Source of the DNA: Angelobacter sp036502105
Lineage (GTDB): Bacteria; Acidobacteriota; Terriglobia; Terriglobales; Acidobacteriaceae
Assembly: GCA_036502105.1 (NCBI GenBank)
Contig: DASXZE010000008.1
Location: 1-13,005 of the forward strand
Direction: 5' to 3'
Length of the DNA: 13,005 nucleotides
In this document: positions 1 to 7,213 of the stretch, one piece after another
Layout of the letters: every line of letters begins with the position of its first letter
How positions within the stretch are numbered: the stretch's first letter is position 1
Translations under genes and position numbers: made by a program
The notes under the pieces: generated by a model
The model's input: only the letters and a program-made list of their open reading frames with translations
What the model was told of the DNA's origin: nothing
Databases searched by the model: none

Positions 1-1
1 T

Positions 2-178
2 CCGCCGTCCGGCGTTCTTCCCGACGGCAAACATCATGGCAAAGACGGCTGGGACGGCAGCGACTCGTTGCTCATCAAACCGCTCGGCACGCGCGACCTT
101 CTGCGTCAGGTGGAAGCCTTGCTGGTTCAGCAGGCCGATAAGCAGCAACGGCAGCGAAACTCCGCAGCCGAGGCGTAG
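2..178 (+). CDS. C-terminal end of a receiver-domain (response regulator-like) protein, partial
   Basis: An open frame runs from the left edge to TAG at 176-178 and gives 58 residues. The stretch LLIKPLGTRDLLRQVEALL matches the end of a CheY-like receiver domain: the conserved Lys-Pro after strand 5, then amphipathic helix 5. In complete receivers that lysine contacts the phosphoryl group on the acceptor aspartate. After the helix the protein ends in a short Gln/Arg-rich tail (QQADKQQRQR...), so nothing follows the receiver on the C-terminal side. The part before it, PDGKHHGKDGWDGSDS, is Gly/Asp/His-rich and looks like a loop insertion before strand 5. Everything upstream, including the acceptor Asp, lies outside the window, so I cannot tell a stand-alone regulator from the receiver of a hybrid kinase. 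No obvious terminator hairpin follows. Confidence 0.6.
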   Translation, partial: PPSGVLPDGKHHGKDGWDGSDSLLIKPLGTRDLLRQVEALLVQQADKQQRQRNSAAEA

Positions 179-249
179 AACTTCCCGGAAGCGAGGATTG
201 TGACGAATCCCGCTGTTTCATCGCTGCTCTAAGCTTTCAAACAAAATAG

Positions 250-570
250 TCAGGCGCTCGCAACCTGCCGGCCTTGCTGGAAACATTCCCGGCAGAGCAC
301 CGGCCGTCCTTGCGTTGGCCGGAACGGCACGGTGGTTTCTTTTCCGCACTGCGAGCAGTTTGTACGGGTCTCGGTCTTCGTGTACGAGTGCCCACGCAAC
401 GGCCCGTGCGACGTTGCCCCAACCACTGCCACCCGCTTACCTTTGCAGTTTTTGCAGCGTTTGGGTTCGTTCTTGAATTGTTTATCGTGAAAAAAGAGTT
501 GTTCACCCGCGGTGAAGATGAAGTCATCGCCGCAGTCCACACATTTTAGACCCTTGTCCTGGAACTCCAT
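250..570 (-). CDS. Small double zinc-ribbon protein (CxxC-x17-CxxC type)
   Basis: A 106-residue protein with eight cysteines in four CxxC pairs. The N-terminal ribbon has C10/C13 and C39/C42 around the motif DDFIFTAGEQLFF, as in the family Pfam calls a probable zinc-ribbon domain. The C-terminal ribbon has C72/C75 and C93/C96, with exactly 17 residues between C75 and C93, fitting the small 'CxxC-x17-CxxC' domain. Each half should bind one Zn ion. The function of the family is not known; nucleic-acid binding is a reasonable guess. I chose the ATG at 568-570 because AAAGGGGG lies just upstream and homology begins there. The frame stays open to an ATG at 636, giving 22 unsupported residues. It is convergent with the receiver fragment at 2-178 and has a possible promoter at 732-760. 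Confidence 0.82.
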   Translation of the reverse strand: MEFQDKGLKCVDCGDDFIFTAGEQLFFHDKQFKNEPKRCKNCKGKRVAVVGATSHGPLRGHSYTKTETRTNCSQCGKETTVPFRPTQGRPVLCRECFQQGRQVASA

Positions 571-731
571 TGGGAGTGCCCCCTTTCCTGCATTCACCCC
601 CAGAAAATCCAGAAAAGAGCAGACGCATCTCTCCACCAGGAATCCCAGAAGTGAATCCCTACCACCCAGGTTCGGCCCACGCGGCTTTTCTGCCGTGTTT
701 ACAACTAAAAACCTACGAAGACAAGTTTCAA

Positions 732-760
732 TAAATAATCCGTCAACAAATATCCGTCAA
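732..760 (-). promoter_or_regulatory. Candidate promoter for the zinc-ribbon gene
   Basis: On the minus strand TTGACG (755-760) is followed after 17 bases by TATTTA (732-737), in an AT-rich stretch between the rpsU terminator and the zinc-ribbon gene. A second TTGACG lies at 741-746, so the box occurs twice, 14 bases apart. The implied leader is about 155 nt; I see no gene and no clear structure in it. Confidence 0.4.
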
Positions 761-773
761 AGCCAACTGCTTT

Positions 774-812
774 ATATAAAAACCGGGCCGTTTTCGAGGG
801 GAAAAACGGCCC
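774..812 (-). terminator. Rho-independent terminator of rpsU
   Basis: Perfect 10-bp inverted repeat: GGGCCGTTTT (785-794) and AAAACGGCCC (803-812) with an 8-nt loop. Read on the minus strand, the stem is followed by CGG and then TTTTTATATA. It starts about 10 bases after the rpsU stop codon, so it ends that transcript and separates rpsU from the zinc-ribbon gene. Confidence 0.9.
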
Positions 813-822
813 AGTGGATTGC

Positions 823-1017
823 TTATGTTTCCTTACGGGCCTTCTTACGATTGCGTTTGAGCGCCAGTGCTTCCTTCACGCGGCGTTTTTCGCCGGGCTT
901 CAGATAGAAGGAGTGCCGCTTTACATCTTTGATCACGTCCTCTTGCTGGACTTTTCTTTTGAAGCGGCGCAAGGCATTTTCAAGAGGTTCTGCCTCTTGT
1001 AGCCTGACTTCAGCCAA
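823..1017 (-). CDS. rpsU: 30S ribosomal protein S21
   Basis: A 64-residue, very basic protein: MAEVRLQEAEPLENALRRFKRKVQQEDVIKDVKRHSFYL-type sequence followed by KPGEKRRVKEALALKRNRKK. It shows the S21 signature LENALRRFKRK near residues 13-23 and the Arg/Lys-rich C-terminal helix. S21 is a late-assembling small-subunit protein near the anti-Shine-Dalgarno end of 16S rRNA and helps initiation. The start codon is TTG at 1015-1017. An in-frame TAA at 1024-1026 leaves room only for TAT and TTT before it, so no ATG or GTG start is possible. A strong GGGAGGTG (1027-1034) lies 10 bases upstream. The gene is monocistronic: promoter at 1058-1086, terminator at 774-812. Confidence 0.97.
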   Translation of the reverse strand: MAEVRLQEAEPLENALRRFKRKVQQEDVIKDVKRHSFYLKPGEKRRVKEALALKRNRKKARKET

Positions 1018-1032
1018 ATAAAATTACACCTC

Positions 1033-1049
1033 CCAACTAACCTAGTTGG
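1033..1049 (-). promoter_or_regulatory. 5'-leader hairpin touching the rpsU Shine-Dalgarno
   Basis: Perfect 7-bp inverted repeat CCAACTA / TAGTTGG with a 3-nt loop. On the minus strand its 3' arm ends in GG, the first bases of the GGGAGGTG ribosome-binding site. If transcription starts near 1051, as the promoter suggests, this would be a stem-loop at the very 5' end of the mRNA. It may protect the RNA or gate ribosome access; the role is inferred. Confidence 0.5.
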
Positions 1050-1057
1050 ACTGTGTG

Positions 1058-1086
1058 AGTTTTGCAGTGTCCTGTGCGCAAGTCAA
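1058..1086 (-). promoter_or_regulatory. Candidate rpsU promoter
   Basis: On the minus strand TTGACT (1081-1086, five of six to consensus) is separated by exactly 17 bases from AAAACT (1058-1063, a weak -10). The implied transcript starts near 1051, about 35 nt before the TTG start codon. Confidence 0.5.
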
Positions 1087-1215
1087 GGGTAAATTGGCAA
1101 AAAGACACTAAAATATAAGGTCTTTACCTGTCTTACTTTGAGACGTATGCAGGCGTTTTCCTAAGGCGCAAATGTGGTTACACATTGGAGTTTTTTAATC
1201 GAAGAGCCAGTATTC

Positions 1216-2556
1216 CTACTTTGCCACGCCAGTCCAGCCATATAGCCTGGCAGCGTTATCGTGCAGCACCATGTGCGCCAGTTCCAAGGCGCGTTCGCGG
1301 CTGATTTCACCATCCTGCATCATGCCAGTCAGGGCAATCGCCAGCGCTTCACGCCCGGATTGCGTTGTCTGCCAGCCAATCTCTTCCCAGCCGATTTCCG
1401 GCGTGTTGGCGAACAGGTCAGTTCCAAACATCACCTTCTCCGGATACCACTCCAACAGGTCGCGTATGTTCTCACTCAGCCGGCGGGTGGAGATGAGCCA
1501 GGTCTGCTCGGAGAAGTCGGTATAGACGTTGGGCTTCATCAGCAGGTAGTCCATGTATTTGGGAAACGGGCCAGCCCCGCCGTGGATCAGCACGAAATTG
1601 GTTTTGCGCAGCGAAGGATCATTGAGCACGGATTCCATCAGTGCCGGGTTCGACCCCATGAGCATGAAATAGGTGCCGCATCCGCCGCCGGTGTGTATGT
1701 GTACCGGCAATCCGAGCCGGCCCGCTTCGCGGGCAATATAGCGGAACAAATAGTTTTGCAGGCGGATGTATTCGGGCTTAAGCGGCATGTCACCTTTTAC
1801 AAAATGCGCGTAAATCTGCTGGACGGCTTCCATGCTCTCGGATGGGCCAAAATCCAGCGAGCGCAGATAGGCGGCTTCAAACTTCACAGCCACCGCGTCG
1901 TCCTTCTTTTGCTGCTCCAGCACGGGTGTGACAATTTTCACAATATATTCATGGAGAGTCGGCGGCAGTGCTTCCAGTCCCACATCTTTCATGTAGCGGC
2001 GCAACAGCATGTTTTCCCGCTGGAAGAAAAATTTGCGGTCAGGCGATTCACTGGCCAGTGAAGACGTTTTGAGCGGATACATCAATGCATCGTCAAACGG
2101 CACCCAGCGGAAGCGCGGTGGCTGCAGGCCGCGTCCCAGGGCAATGCGGTTGGCCAGTTCGGTTTCAATACCCAGCTGGTCCAGCACCCAGTTGGGATAA
2201 TTCTCGCCCTGCTCCTGCATGATTTTTTGCTTGGCCCGCAGCAATTCTTTCACGTGCTCCGGGCTACGGTCGTTGTACGGATAGTTGTAGAGCGCTTTCC
2301 ATGCTGCCAGATATTGCGGGTTCTCCGGGCGTGAGATTGTTGTGGGATCGCCCGGCTCCAGGGGATCGCAGGGCAGCGCGTCAAATTCGTCGTCTTTTTC
2401 GCCGGCGGCCACCAGCTTGGGCGGATGGGAGTGGTTGTCGATGGCTTTGATCTTGTTTATCTCCGCCAGTAACTGCGGATCAGCTGTCTGAGCAGAAGCG
2501 CAGCGTGGATACAGAGAAAACAGCAGGCAGAATGCGACCAGAAAACTCTTGAGCAT
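1216..2556 (-). CDS. Exported metal-dependent amidohydrolase (amidohydrolase-2 like)
   Basis: A 446-residue protein with a signal peptide (residues 1-22, MLKSFLVAFCLLFSLYPRCASA, cut after ASA), so probably periplasmic. The mature part has metal-ligand motifs of the amidohydrolase TIM barrel in order: DNHSHP (H42, H44), VHIHTGGG (H286, H288), VLIHGG (H325) and MFGTD (D380). K225 in AVKFEAAY is a possible bridging lysine. The C-terminus carries the usual helical ending before NAARLYGW. Family members hydrolyse or decarboxylate small cyclic or acidic substrates; the substrate here cannot be read from sequence. I chose the ATG at 2554-2556 because it begins the signal peptide and AAAGGGG lies 6-7 bases upstream; a longer frame reaches 2775 but would bury the signal peptide and overlap the kinase gene. 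It lies 172 bases downstream of the kinase in the same direction. Confidence 0.85.
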   Translation of the reverse strand: MLKSFLVAFCLLFSLYPRCASAQTADPQLLAEINKIKAIDNHSHPPKLVAAGEKDDEFDALPCDPLEPGDPTTISRPENPQYLAAWKALYNYPYNDRSPEHVKELLRAKQKIMQEQGENYPNWVLDQLGIETELANRIALGRGLQPPRFRWVPFDDALMYPLKTSSLASESPDRKFFFQRENMLLRRYMKDVGLEALPPTLHEYIVKIVTPVLEQQKKDDAVAVKFEAAYLRSLDFGPSESMEAVQQIYAHFVKGDMPLKPEYIRLQNYLFRYIAREAGRLGLPVHIHTGGGCGTYFMLMGSNPALMESVLNDPSLRKTNFVLIHGGAGPFPKYMDYLLMKPNVYTDFSEQTWLISTRRLSENIRDLLEWYPEKVMFGTDLFANTPEIGWEEIGWQTTQSGREALAIALTGMMQDGEISRERALELAHMVLHDNAARLYGWTGVAK

Positions 2557-2611
2557 CGAGCCACCCCTTTGGATTTTGTCTGGCGAACTGTTGGGCAAAA
2601 GAGTAAATCGC

Positions 2612-2686
2612 GGTACAGATTTGTGCAAAGCAAAGATTTTGTGCAAAGAAGATTTGTGGCAATACTTTTGCAAAGGGTGGTACAGA
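2612..2686 (-). repeat. Imperfect short repeats upstream of the amidohydrolase gene
   Basis: The gap between kinase and amidohydrolase holds TTTGTGCAAAG at 2620-2630 and 2638-2648 (18 bases apart), variants TTTGTGGCAA (2653-2662) and CTTTTGCAAAG (2665-2675), and GGTACAGA at both 2612-2619 and 2679-2686. The core TTTG-TG-CAAA is nearly palindromic, as expected of a protein-binding half-site cluster. No regulator is identified. Confidence 0.45.
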
Positions 2687-2728
2687 AAAGACTTGTACAG
2701 GAAAAAGTTTTGTGCGGCGAGCGAACCG

Positions 2729-5068
2729 TCAGTCGCTGCCTTTGCCCATGTTCCGCAATAAGGCATCCAGGGCAAAGCCCAGCTCTTCCATGGTGTTGGG
2801 CTTTAGGATCACCTGCTTTACGCCAATCTGCTGGGCCATTTCTTCATCTTCAGGCCGCAGATAGCCTGAGGTCATCACGGCAGGAATATTGGGCCGCAAT
2901 GTCAGCACCTGGCGCAGCAGTTCGAATCCGGAGAGGCGGGGCATGGCCAGGTCGGTCACAATCGCGTCAAAGTTTCCCGGGCCAGATGCGAATTCACGCA
3001 GTGCAGCTTCAGAGTCCGTAAAGCCCGTGACCTTATAGCCGAGGCGAGTCAGATTGCGCGTGACCAAAGAAACAAGCGACTCTTCATCGTCCACATAGAG
3101 TACATGCCGGTTGTCGCCGCGTGGAACGGGGACCGCTAATCTGGGTTTTTCTGCTTCTTCTGTTCTGGACGCAATCGGGAAATAAATATGGAAGACCGTC
3201 CCTTTTCCCAATTCGCTGTAGATCGTGATGCCTCCTCCATGGCCGCGCACAATGCCATCCACCACGGAAAGGCCAAGACCCGTGCCTTCGCCTACTGGCT
3301 TGGTGGTGAAGAAAGGATCAAAAATACGCGATTTGGTTGCGTGGTCCATGCCGGTGCCATTGTCTTTTACGTCCAGAATTACGTAGCGGCCCGGCATGAG
3401 TCTGCGAGCCGTGAATGACTCATCGCCAATGTCAACCGATCTCAGCCCTACTTCAATGACTCCTGCACGTGATCCAATGGCATGGGCAGCATTGGTAATT
3501 AGGTTCACTACGATCTGGTGGACCTGCGTGGGATCGACAGAAACAAGCGGGAGATCAGCGGCAAACCTGCTGCGGAGTTCAATCATGGCGGGAATGGTGG
3601 ACCGCATCAGCTTCACTGCTTCAACCACCACGGTCTCAAGCTGTAAAGTTTGGCGCTTCTGGTCCTGCGGACGGCTGAAAGCCAGGATCTGGCGCACCAG
3701 GTCTGTGGCCCGCCGCGCGCCTTTGCTGATTTCAAGCAAACTCTGCTGTGCCGGATGGTTTACGGAAAGGTCTTCCGCCGCCAGCATGGCATTGCCCCGG
3801 ATAGCCAGCAGAATGTTATTGAAATCATGCGCGATGCCGCCGGCGAGCGTGCCCAGAGACTCCAGCTTCTGCGAACGCAGCAGCATTTCTTCTGCCCGCT
3901 TTTGCTGGGTTATTTCCTGTAAAATACCGCTGGCGCGCTGGGGACGGCCCAACTCATCAGGATAAGGGCGCCCATGCACGGTAATCCAGTGTACGCTGCC
4001 GTCAGCCCAAATCGTGCGCAGTTCCACTTCAAAATCCAGGTTTGTGCGGCGCGTTTCCTGCCTGGCCTGCACCATCTTTTCCCGGTCTTCAGGATGCAGC
4101 ATGTCCATGTACTGCTGATAATTCATTTTGGCTTCGGGAGGCAGCCCGAATGCAGCGAGTGCGAGCGGCGACCACTCGATGGTTTCATCTGGAATGTAGA
4201 GTTCCCACGTTCCCAGCTTGGCCACATCCATGGCCAGCGACAATCGGTCTCGGCCTCGGCGCAACTCGGCTTCAGAGCGCCGGTGCTCCGTCATATCGCG
4301 CACAATGGCGGTAAACAATTTCTGGCCGGCCAGATCGACTTGAGAGATAGAGACTTCAATCGGGAATTCTTCGCCGGTGGTGCTGCCTGAAGCGCGCAGC
4401 CCGCATAGAGTGCCAGCGCTTCCAAGCATCTGGTGCGTGATCTGTGTTGAGGCGAATTGCTGGAGCTGGGCTGTGAGATATCCGCGAAAACGTTCCGGGA
4501 TAAAACGGTCCAGCGGGTGGCCCACGGCTTCAGCGGCGGAACAGTTAAACATTTTCTCAGCGCCGGAATTAAAGAGCGTGATGCAGCGGTCTGTGTCCAC
4601 GGTAATAATGCCATCCAGGGCGGATGAAATCACGCCGGCAAGCCGGGCCTGCTGTTTGTGGAGTTCCAGGTTGGCTTGCTCGCTCTTGCGGCGCGTTCGA
4701 TGCAAAGACTCAACCAGCAGGCTGATGAGAATTCCTTCGATCACCATGCTGAGCCACTGGACGTGGTGCATCCAATTTTCAATGGCCAGGGTGTGGAAAG
4801 GCGGCAGCAGGAAATAGTCACCAGCAAGAGCGGCAAACAAAGTGGCGAACAGGCCCTGCTTTATCCCACCCACATAAGCGCAGATGATGACCGGCAGCAG
4901 GAACAAGATCAGTGCCGGGGGATCACCGGCTTTGAAATTCATCACTACCAGCCGGAAAAAGAGCACGAAGGCGGGCAGAGCTACGGCCAGCGCATACGCC
5001 AGCAAGGGCGACCGCCTTGCCGCTACTGCACTGGTTCGGCCCCAAACCGTACTGGTTCCGTTTATCAT
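2729..5068 (-). CDS. Membrane-anchored PAS hybrid histidine kinase with C-terminal receiver
   Basis: A 779-residue sensor kinase. Residues about 22-121 form several membrane segments resembling the DUF4118 module of KdpD-like sensors. Then come a linker helix, PAS 1 (about 140-260, ending IVRDMTEHRR), PAS 2 (about 275-390, PAS_3/PAC type with LHPEDRE and ending GILQEITQQKRAEE), and the kinase core. H414 in GGIAHDFNN is the phospho-accepting histidine. The ATPase domain shows the N-box (VVNLITNAAHA, N522/N526), DVKDNGTGM (566-574), FDPFFTTK and GEGTGLGLS (593-601). The receiver (655-779) has D660/D661, acceptor D706, T733/S734 and K756-P757, so all key residues are present. Autophosphorylation and an internal His-to-Asp step are expected. 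No DNA-binding output domain and no adjacent regulator gene is present, so the next partner is unknown. The ATG at 5066-5068 has only a weak GGCGAG upstream. Confidence 0.92.
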   Translation of the reverse strand: MINGTSTVWGRTSAVAARRSPLLAYALAVALPAFVLFFRLVVMNFKAGDPPALILFLLPVIICAYVGGIKQGLFATLFAALAGDYFLLPPFHTLAIENWMHHVQWLSMVIEGILISLLVESLHRTRRKSEQANLELHKQQARLAGVISSALDGIITVDTDRCITLFNSGAEKMFNCSAAEAVGHPLDRFIPERFRGYLTAQLQQFASTQITHQMLGSAGTLCGLRASGSTTGEEFPIEVSISQVDLAGQKLFTAIVRDMTEHRRSEAELRRGRDRLSLAMDVAKLGTWELYIPDETIEWSPLALAAFGLPPEAKMNYQQYMDMLHPEDREKMVQARQETRRTNLDFEVELRTIWADGSVHWITVHGRPYPDELGRPQRASGILQEITQQKRAEEMLLRSQKLESLGTLAGGIAHDFNNILLAIRGNAMLAAEDLSVNHPAQQSLLEISKGARRATDLVRQILAFSRPQDQKRQTLQLETVVVEAVKLMRSTIPAMIELRSRFAADLPLVSVDPTQVHQIVVNLITNAAHAIGSRAGVIEVGLRSVDIGDESFTARRLMPGRYVILDVKDNGTGMDHATKSRIFDPFFTTKPVGEGTGLGLSVVDGIVRGHGGGITIYSELGKGTVFHIYFPIASRTEEAEKPRLAVPVPRGDNRHVLYVDDEESLVSLVTRNLTRLGYKVTGFTDSEAALREFASGPGNFDAIVTDLAMPRLSGFELLRQVLTLRPNIPAVMTSGYLRPEDEEMAQQIGVKQVILKPNTMEELGFALDALLRNMGKGSD

Positions 5069-5320
5069 CTGTCTCGCCGAAAGATTATTAGTGAGTGTGC
5101 CCGGTAAATGGTGGCAAGAAAAAGAGAGGATTTAACTCAGGTATTCTTGCGTAAAGAGTTGATGTTGCGCTTATGACACTAACACGCATCGGCTGGCAGA
5201 TCATGAGCAAAATTGCACCTGAGCGCGGCAAATTTAAAAATGGAATCAAGTTAGAGAAAAGCGGGTAGTAGAATGAGAGTTCCTTAAGAAATATTTGAGA
5301 AAAGGTAGCTGAACTTGAAC

Positions 5321-5343
5321 TAGACGCAAGCGGTTTGCGTCTA
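5321..5343. promoter_or_regulatory. 9-bp perfect inverted repeat before the ABC operon
   Basis: TAGACGCAA (5321-5329) and TTGCGTCTA (5335-5343) are exact inverted copies around GCGGT. The element sits 14 bases before the ATPase start. It could be an operator or a leader hairpin over the ribosome entry site. The rest of the 289-base divergent gap (5069-5357) shows no convincing promoter or gene. Confidence 0.5.
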
Positions 5344-5357
5344 TAGCCTGAGATCAA

Positions 5358-5462
5358 ATGAATAGTGGACCCGTGAATACCGAATCAGTGCATGCCGAAT
5401 CAATGAATCGCGAACTCGTGAACAGCGCATCTGTGAACCCCGGCCGCGCGAACGGCGAACCC
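5358..5462 (+). repeat. 15-bp tandem repeat, seven units, in frame
   Basis: Units begin at 5358, 5373, 5388, 5403, 5418, 5433 and 5448 with no gaps. Consensus is roughly RTGAATNCCGAATCN: for example GTGAATACCGAATCA and GTGCATGCCGAATCA are adjacent. Unit starts read ATG, GTG, GTG, ATG, GTG, GTG, GCG. The array encodes the pentapeptide repeats at the ATPase N-terminus. Confidence 0.8.
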
Positions 5463-6377
5463 GTAATTGCCATCAGGGGATTGCTGAAAAGCTATGACAA
5501 AGTTGAAGCCGTGAGAGGCATTGACTTTGAGGTGAGCGCCGGTGAAGTTTTTGGCCTGCTCGGCCCCAACGGCGCAGGCAAAACCAGCACCATTGAAATT
5601 CTGGAAGGGCTACGTCCGCGCACCGGCGGAGATGCCCTGGTTCTGGGCTTTGATCCTGATAAGCAGAAGCAGCAGCTGAAAGACCGCATTGGCGTCTGCC
5701 TGCAGGCCACCAATTTGCCTGCCAAGATCCGTGTGCAGGAAGCGCTGGAGCTGTTTGGATCGTTTTACTCACGCAGCGTGAGCTCAGAGCTGTTGCTCAA
5801 GCGTCTGCAACTATGGGAAAAGCGCGCAGCTTATTATGAAACGCTTTCCGGCGGACAAAAACAGCGGCTGGCGCTTGCCCTGGCCCTGGTCAACGATCCG
5901 CAACTGCTTTTTCTCGACGAGCCGACTACCGGCCTTGATCCGCAGATACGGCTGGAGATTCATAGCTTGATTGAAGAGATGAAAGCGGAGAAGCGCACCG
6001 TGGTGCTGACCACGCATTACATTGAAGAAGCAGAACGGCTGTGCGATCGCGTGGCCATTATTGACGCGGGAAAGATTGTAGCCATTGGCACGCCGCGCGA
6101 ATTACAGCAGCAGAGCCAGGGGCGGTCGCGCATTGATATTGTTACCGGGCAGCCGATGAATGCGGCTGCGCTGCCGCAATGGCCGGATGCCGTGAAGACC
6201 GAACTAAAAGAAGATGGCGTTAGCTTAACGGTTTATTCATCGCGACCGGCGCGAACGCTTTTTGAAATTATGAAATGGCTTGATCAGCAGGCAATACCAC
6301 TGGAAGACGTCCACCTGAAGCGTCCGACGCTGGAAGATGTGTTTGTGGAATTAACCGGAAAGAAGCTGCGAGACTAG
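5358..6377 (+). CDS. ABC-2 type exporter ATP-binding protein (DrrA-like)
   Basis: A 339-residue ATPase with a complete nucleotide-binding domain: Walker A GPNGAGKT (69-76), Q-loop Q116, signature LSGGQ (163-167), Walker B LLFLDEP (183-189), D-loop TGLD and H-loop H220 in LTTHYIEEAERL. The last ~80 residues (DIVTG...LKRPTLEDVFVELTGKKLRD) are the C-terminal domain usual in DrrA/CcmA-type ATPases. It powers the permease that starts one base after its stop codon. The first 35 residues are seven five-residue repeats ([V/M]Nxxx; MNSGP, VNTES, VHAES, MNREL, VNSAS, VNPGR, ANGEP) outside the conserved fold, which begins at VIAIRGL. Each of the first six repeats starts with ATG or GTG, so the real start is uncertain. 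No start has a good Shine-Dalgarno; ATG 5358 is the longest choice. The exported substrate is unknown. Confidence 0.93.
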   Translation: MNSGPVNTESVHAESMNRELVNSASVNPGRANGEPVIAIRGLLKSYDKVEAVRGIDFEVSAGEVFGLLGPNGAGKTSTIEILEGLRPRTGGDALVLGFDPDKQKQQLKDRIGVCLQATNLPAKIRVQEALELFGSFYSRSVSSELLLKRLQLWEKRAAYYETLSGGQKQRLALALALVNDPQLLFLDEPTTGLDPQIRLEIHSLIEEMKAEKRTVVLTTHYIEEAERLCDRVAIIDAGKIVAIGTPRELQQQSQGRSRIDIVTGQPMNAAALPQWPDAVKTELKEDGVSLTVYSSRPARTLFEIMKWLDQQAIPLEDVHLKRPTLEDVFVELTGKKLRD

Positions 6378-6378
6378 C

Positions 6379-7203
6379 ATGAAACCATATCTGGCAGTGA
6401 TTGCAATGGACATCAGGCTCGCGCTGCGGCTGCGCGCGGTGATTTTCTTTAACTATCTTTTTCCGCTGATTTTCTTTTTCACCTTTGCCACGGTGCTCAA
6501 GGGCGAATCAGGGGCCATGACGTTTGTTGTCACGATGTCCGTAACTCTTGGAGTCCTGGGCAGCGGTTTTTTTGGCGCTGGTATTCGCGCCATACAGGAA
6601 CGTGAACTGGGTATTTTGCGGCGATACAAGGTCACGCCGATTACGCCGGCGCCGCTGCTGGTGGGATCCATGTTCACCGGATGGGCTATTTTTATCCCGT
6701 ATATTATTTTGCTGTTGTTGATGGCCCACTACATTTATCACATGCCGCTTCCGGCGCATTTTTTTGACCTATTGGTTTTTATTTCTCTCGGGCTGGTTGC
6801 TTTCCGTGCGCTTGGGTTAGTCATTGCGTCAGTGGCGAACACCATGCAGGAAGGCACGATCCTGGTGCAGCTTTTTTACTTCCCCATGTTGCTGTTGAGC
6901 GGTGCTACTTTCCCTTCAGAAAAATTTCCCCGGGTCATGCAGATCATCCATAACTTTGTTCCTGCTACATACATGGTTGAAGGCATGAAAAGCATCATGA
7001 TTGACGGCAAGGGACTGGCAGACAAAAAGAATCTAATGGCAGTGGCTGTGTTGCTCATCACCATTGTTTCCGGCATGCTAATTTCCATGAAACTTTTCCG
7101 CTGGGAGAAAGAAGAAAAGATTCGCGGATCGGCTAAGCTCTGGGTGCTGGCTGTGCTGACGCCATTTTTTGTGATGGGCGTCTGGAAATGGTTTCACAAA
7201 TGA
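6379..7203 (+). CDS. ABC-2 type transporter permease
   Basis: A 274-residue integral membrane protein with about seven hydrophobic stretches: 20-40, 47-67, 93-117, 129-151, 160-177, 219-240 and 252-271. The cytoplasmic segment ERELGILRRYKVTP (74-87) matches the conserved 'RE.G.l.rl.vTP' motif of ABC-2 permeases that faces the ATPase, and LLLSGATFPSEKFP is the typical ABC-2 loop before the penultimate helices. Family members usually have six helices, so the last predicted segment near the C-terminus (LWVLAVLTPFFVMGVWKWF) may be an extra helix. The start lies one base after the ATPase stop codon, so the two are co-translated and should form one exporter. Substrate unknown. Confidence 0.9.
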   Translation: MKPYLAVIAMDIRLALRLRAVIFFNYLFPLIFFFTFATVLKGESGAMTFVVTMSVTLGVLGSGFFGAGIRAIQERELGILRRYKVTPITPAPLLVGSMFTGWAIFIPYIILLLLMAHYIYHMPLPAHFFDLLVFISLGLVAFRALGLVIASVANTMQEGTILVQLFYFPMLLLSGATFPSEKFPRVMQIIHNFVPATYMVEGMKSIMIDGKGLADKKNLMAVAVLLITIVSGMLISMKLFRWEKEEKIRGSAKLWVLAVLTPFFVMGVWKWFHK

Positions 7204-7213
7204 AGTCCTGGCT

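Noticed and set aside
1171..1200. Hairpin AATGTG-GTTA-CACATT followed by TTTTTT on the plus strand
   Set aside because: It looks like a weak plus-strand terminator, but no plus-strand gene lies upstream. Read on the minus strand after the amidohydrolase it lacks a T-run, and the stem is only 6 bp.
1261..2061. A 266-codon plus-strand frame inside the amidohydrolase gene
   Set aside because: It lies wholly antisense to a protein with ordered metal-ligand motifs and a signal peptide; it has no family features.
2557..2775. N-terminal extension of the amidohydrolase to an ATG at 2775
   Set aside because: It would place a Lys/Phe/Leu-rich, repeat-derived segment before a normal signal peptide and overlap the kinase stop; the internal ATG at 2556 has a good AAAGGGG site.
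5088..5357. An 89-codon minus-strand frame in the gap between kinase and exporter
   Set aside because: Ser/Leu/Pro-rich composition from AT-rich intergenic DNA, no ribosome-binding site, no family resemblance.
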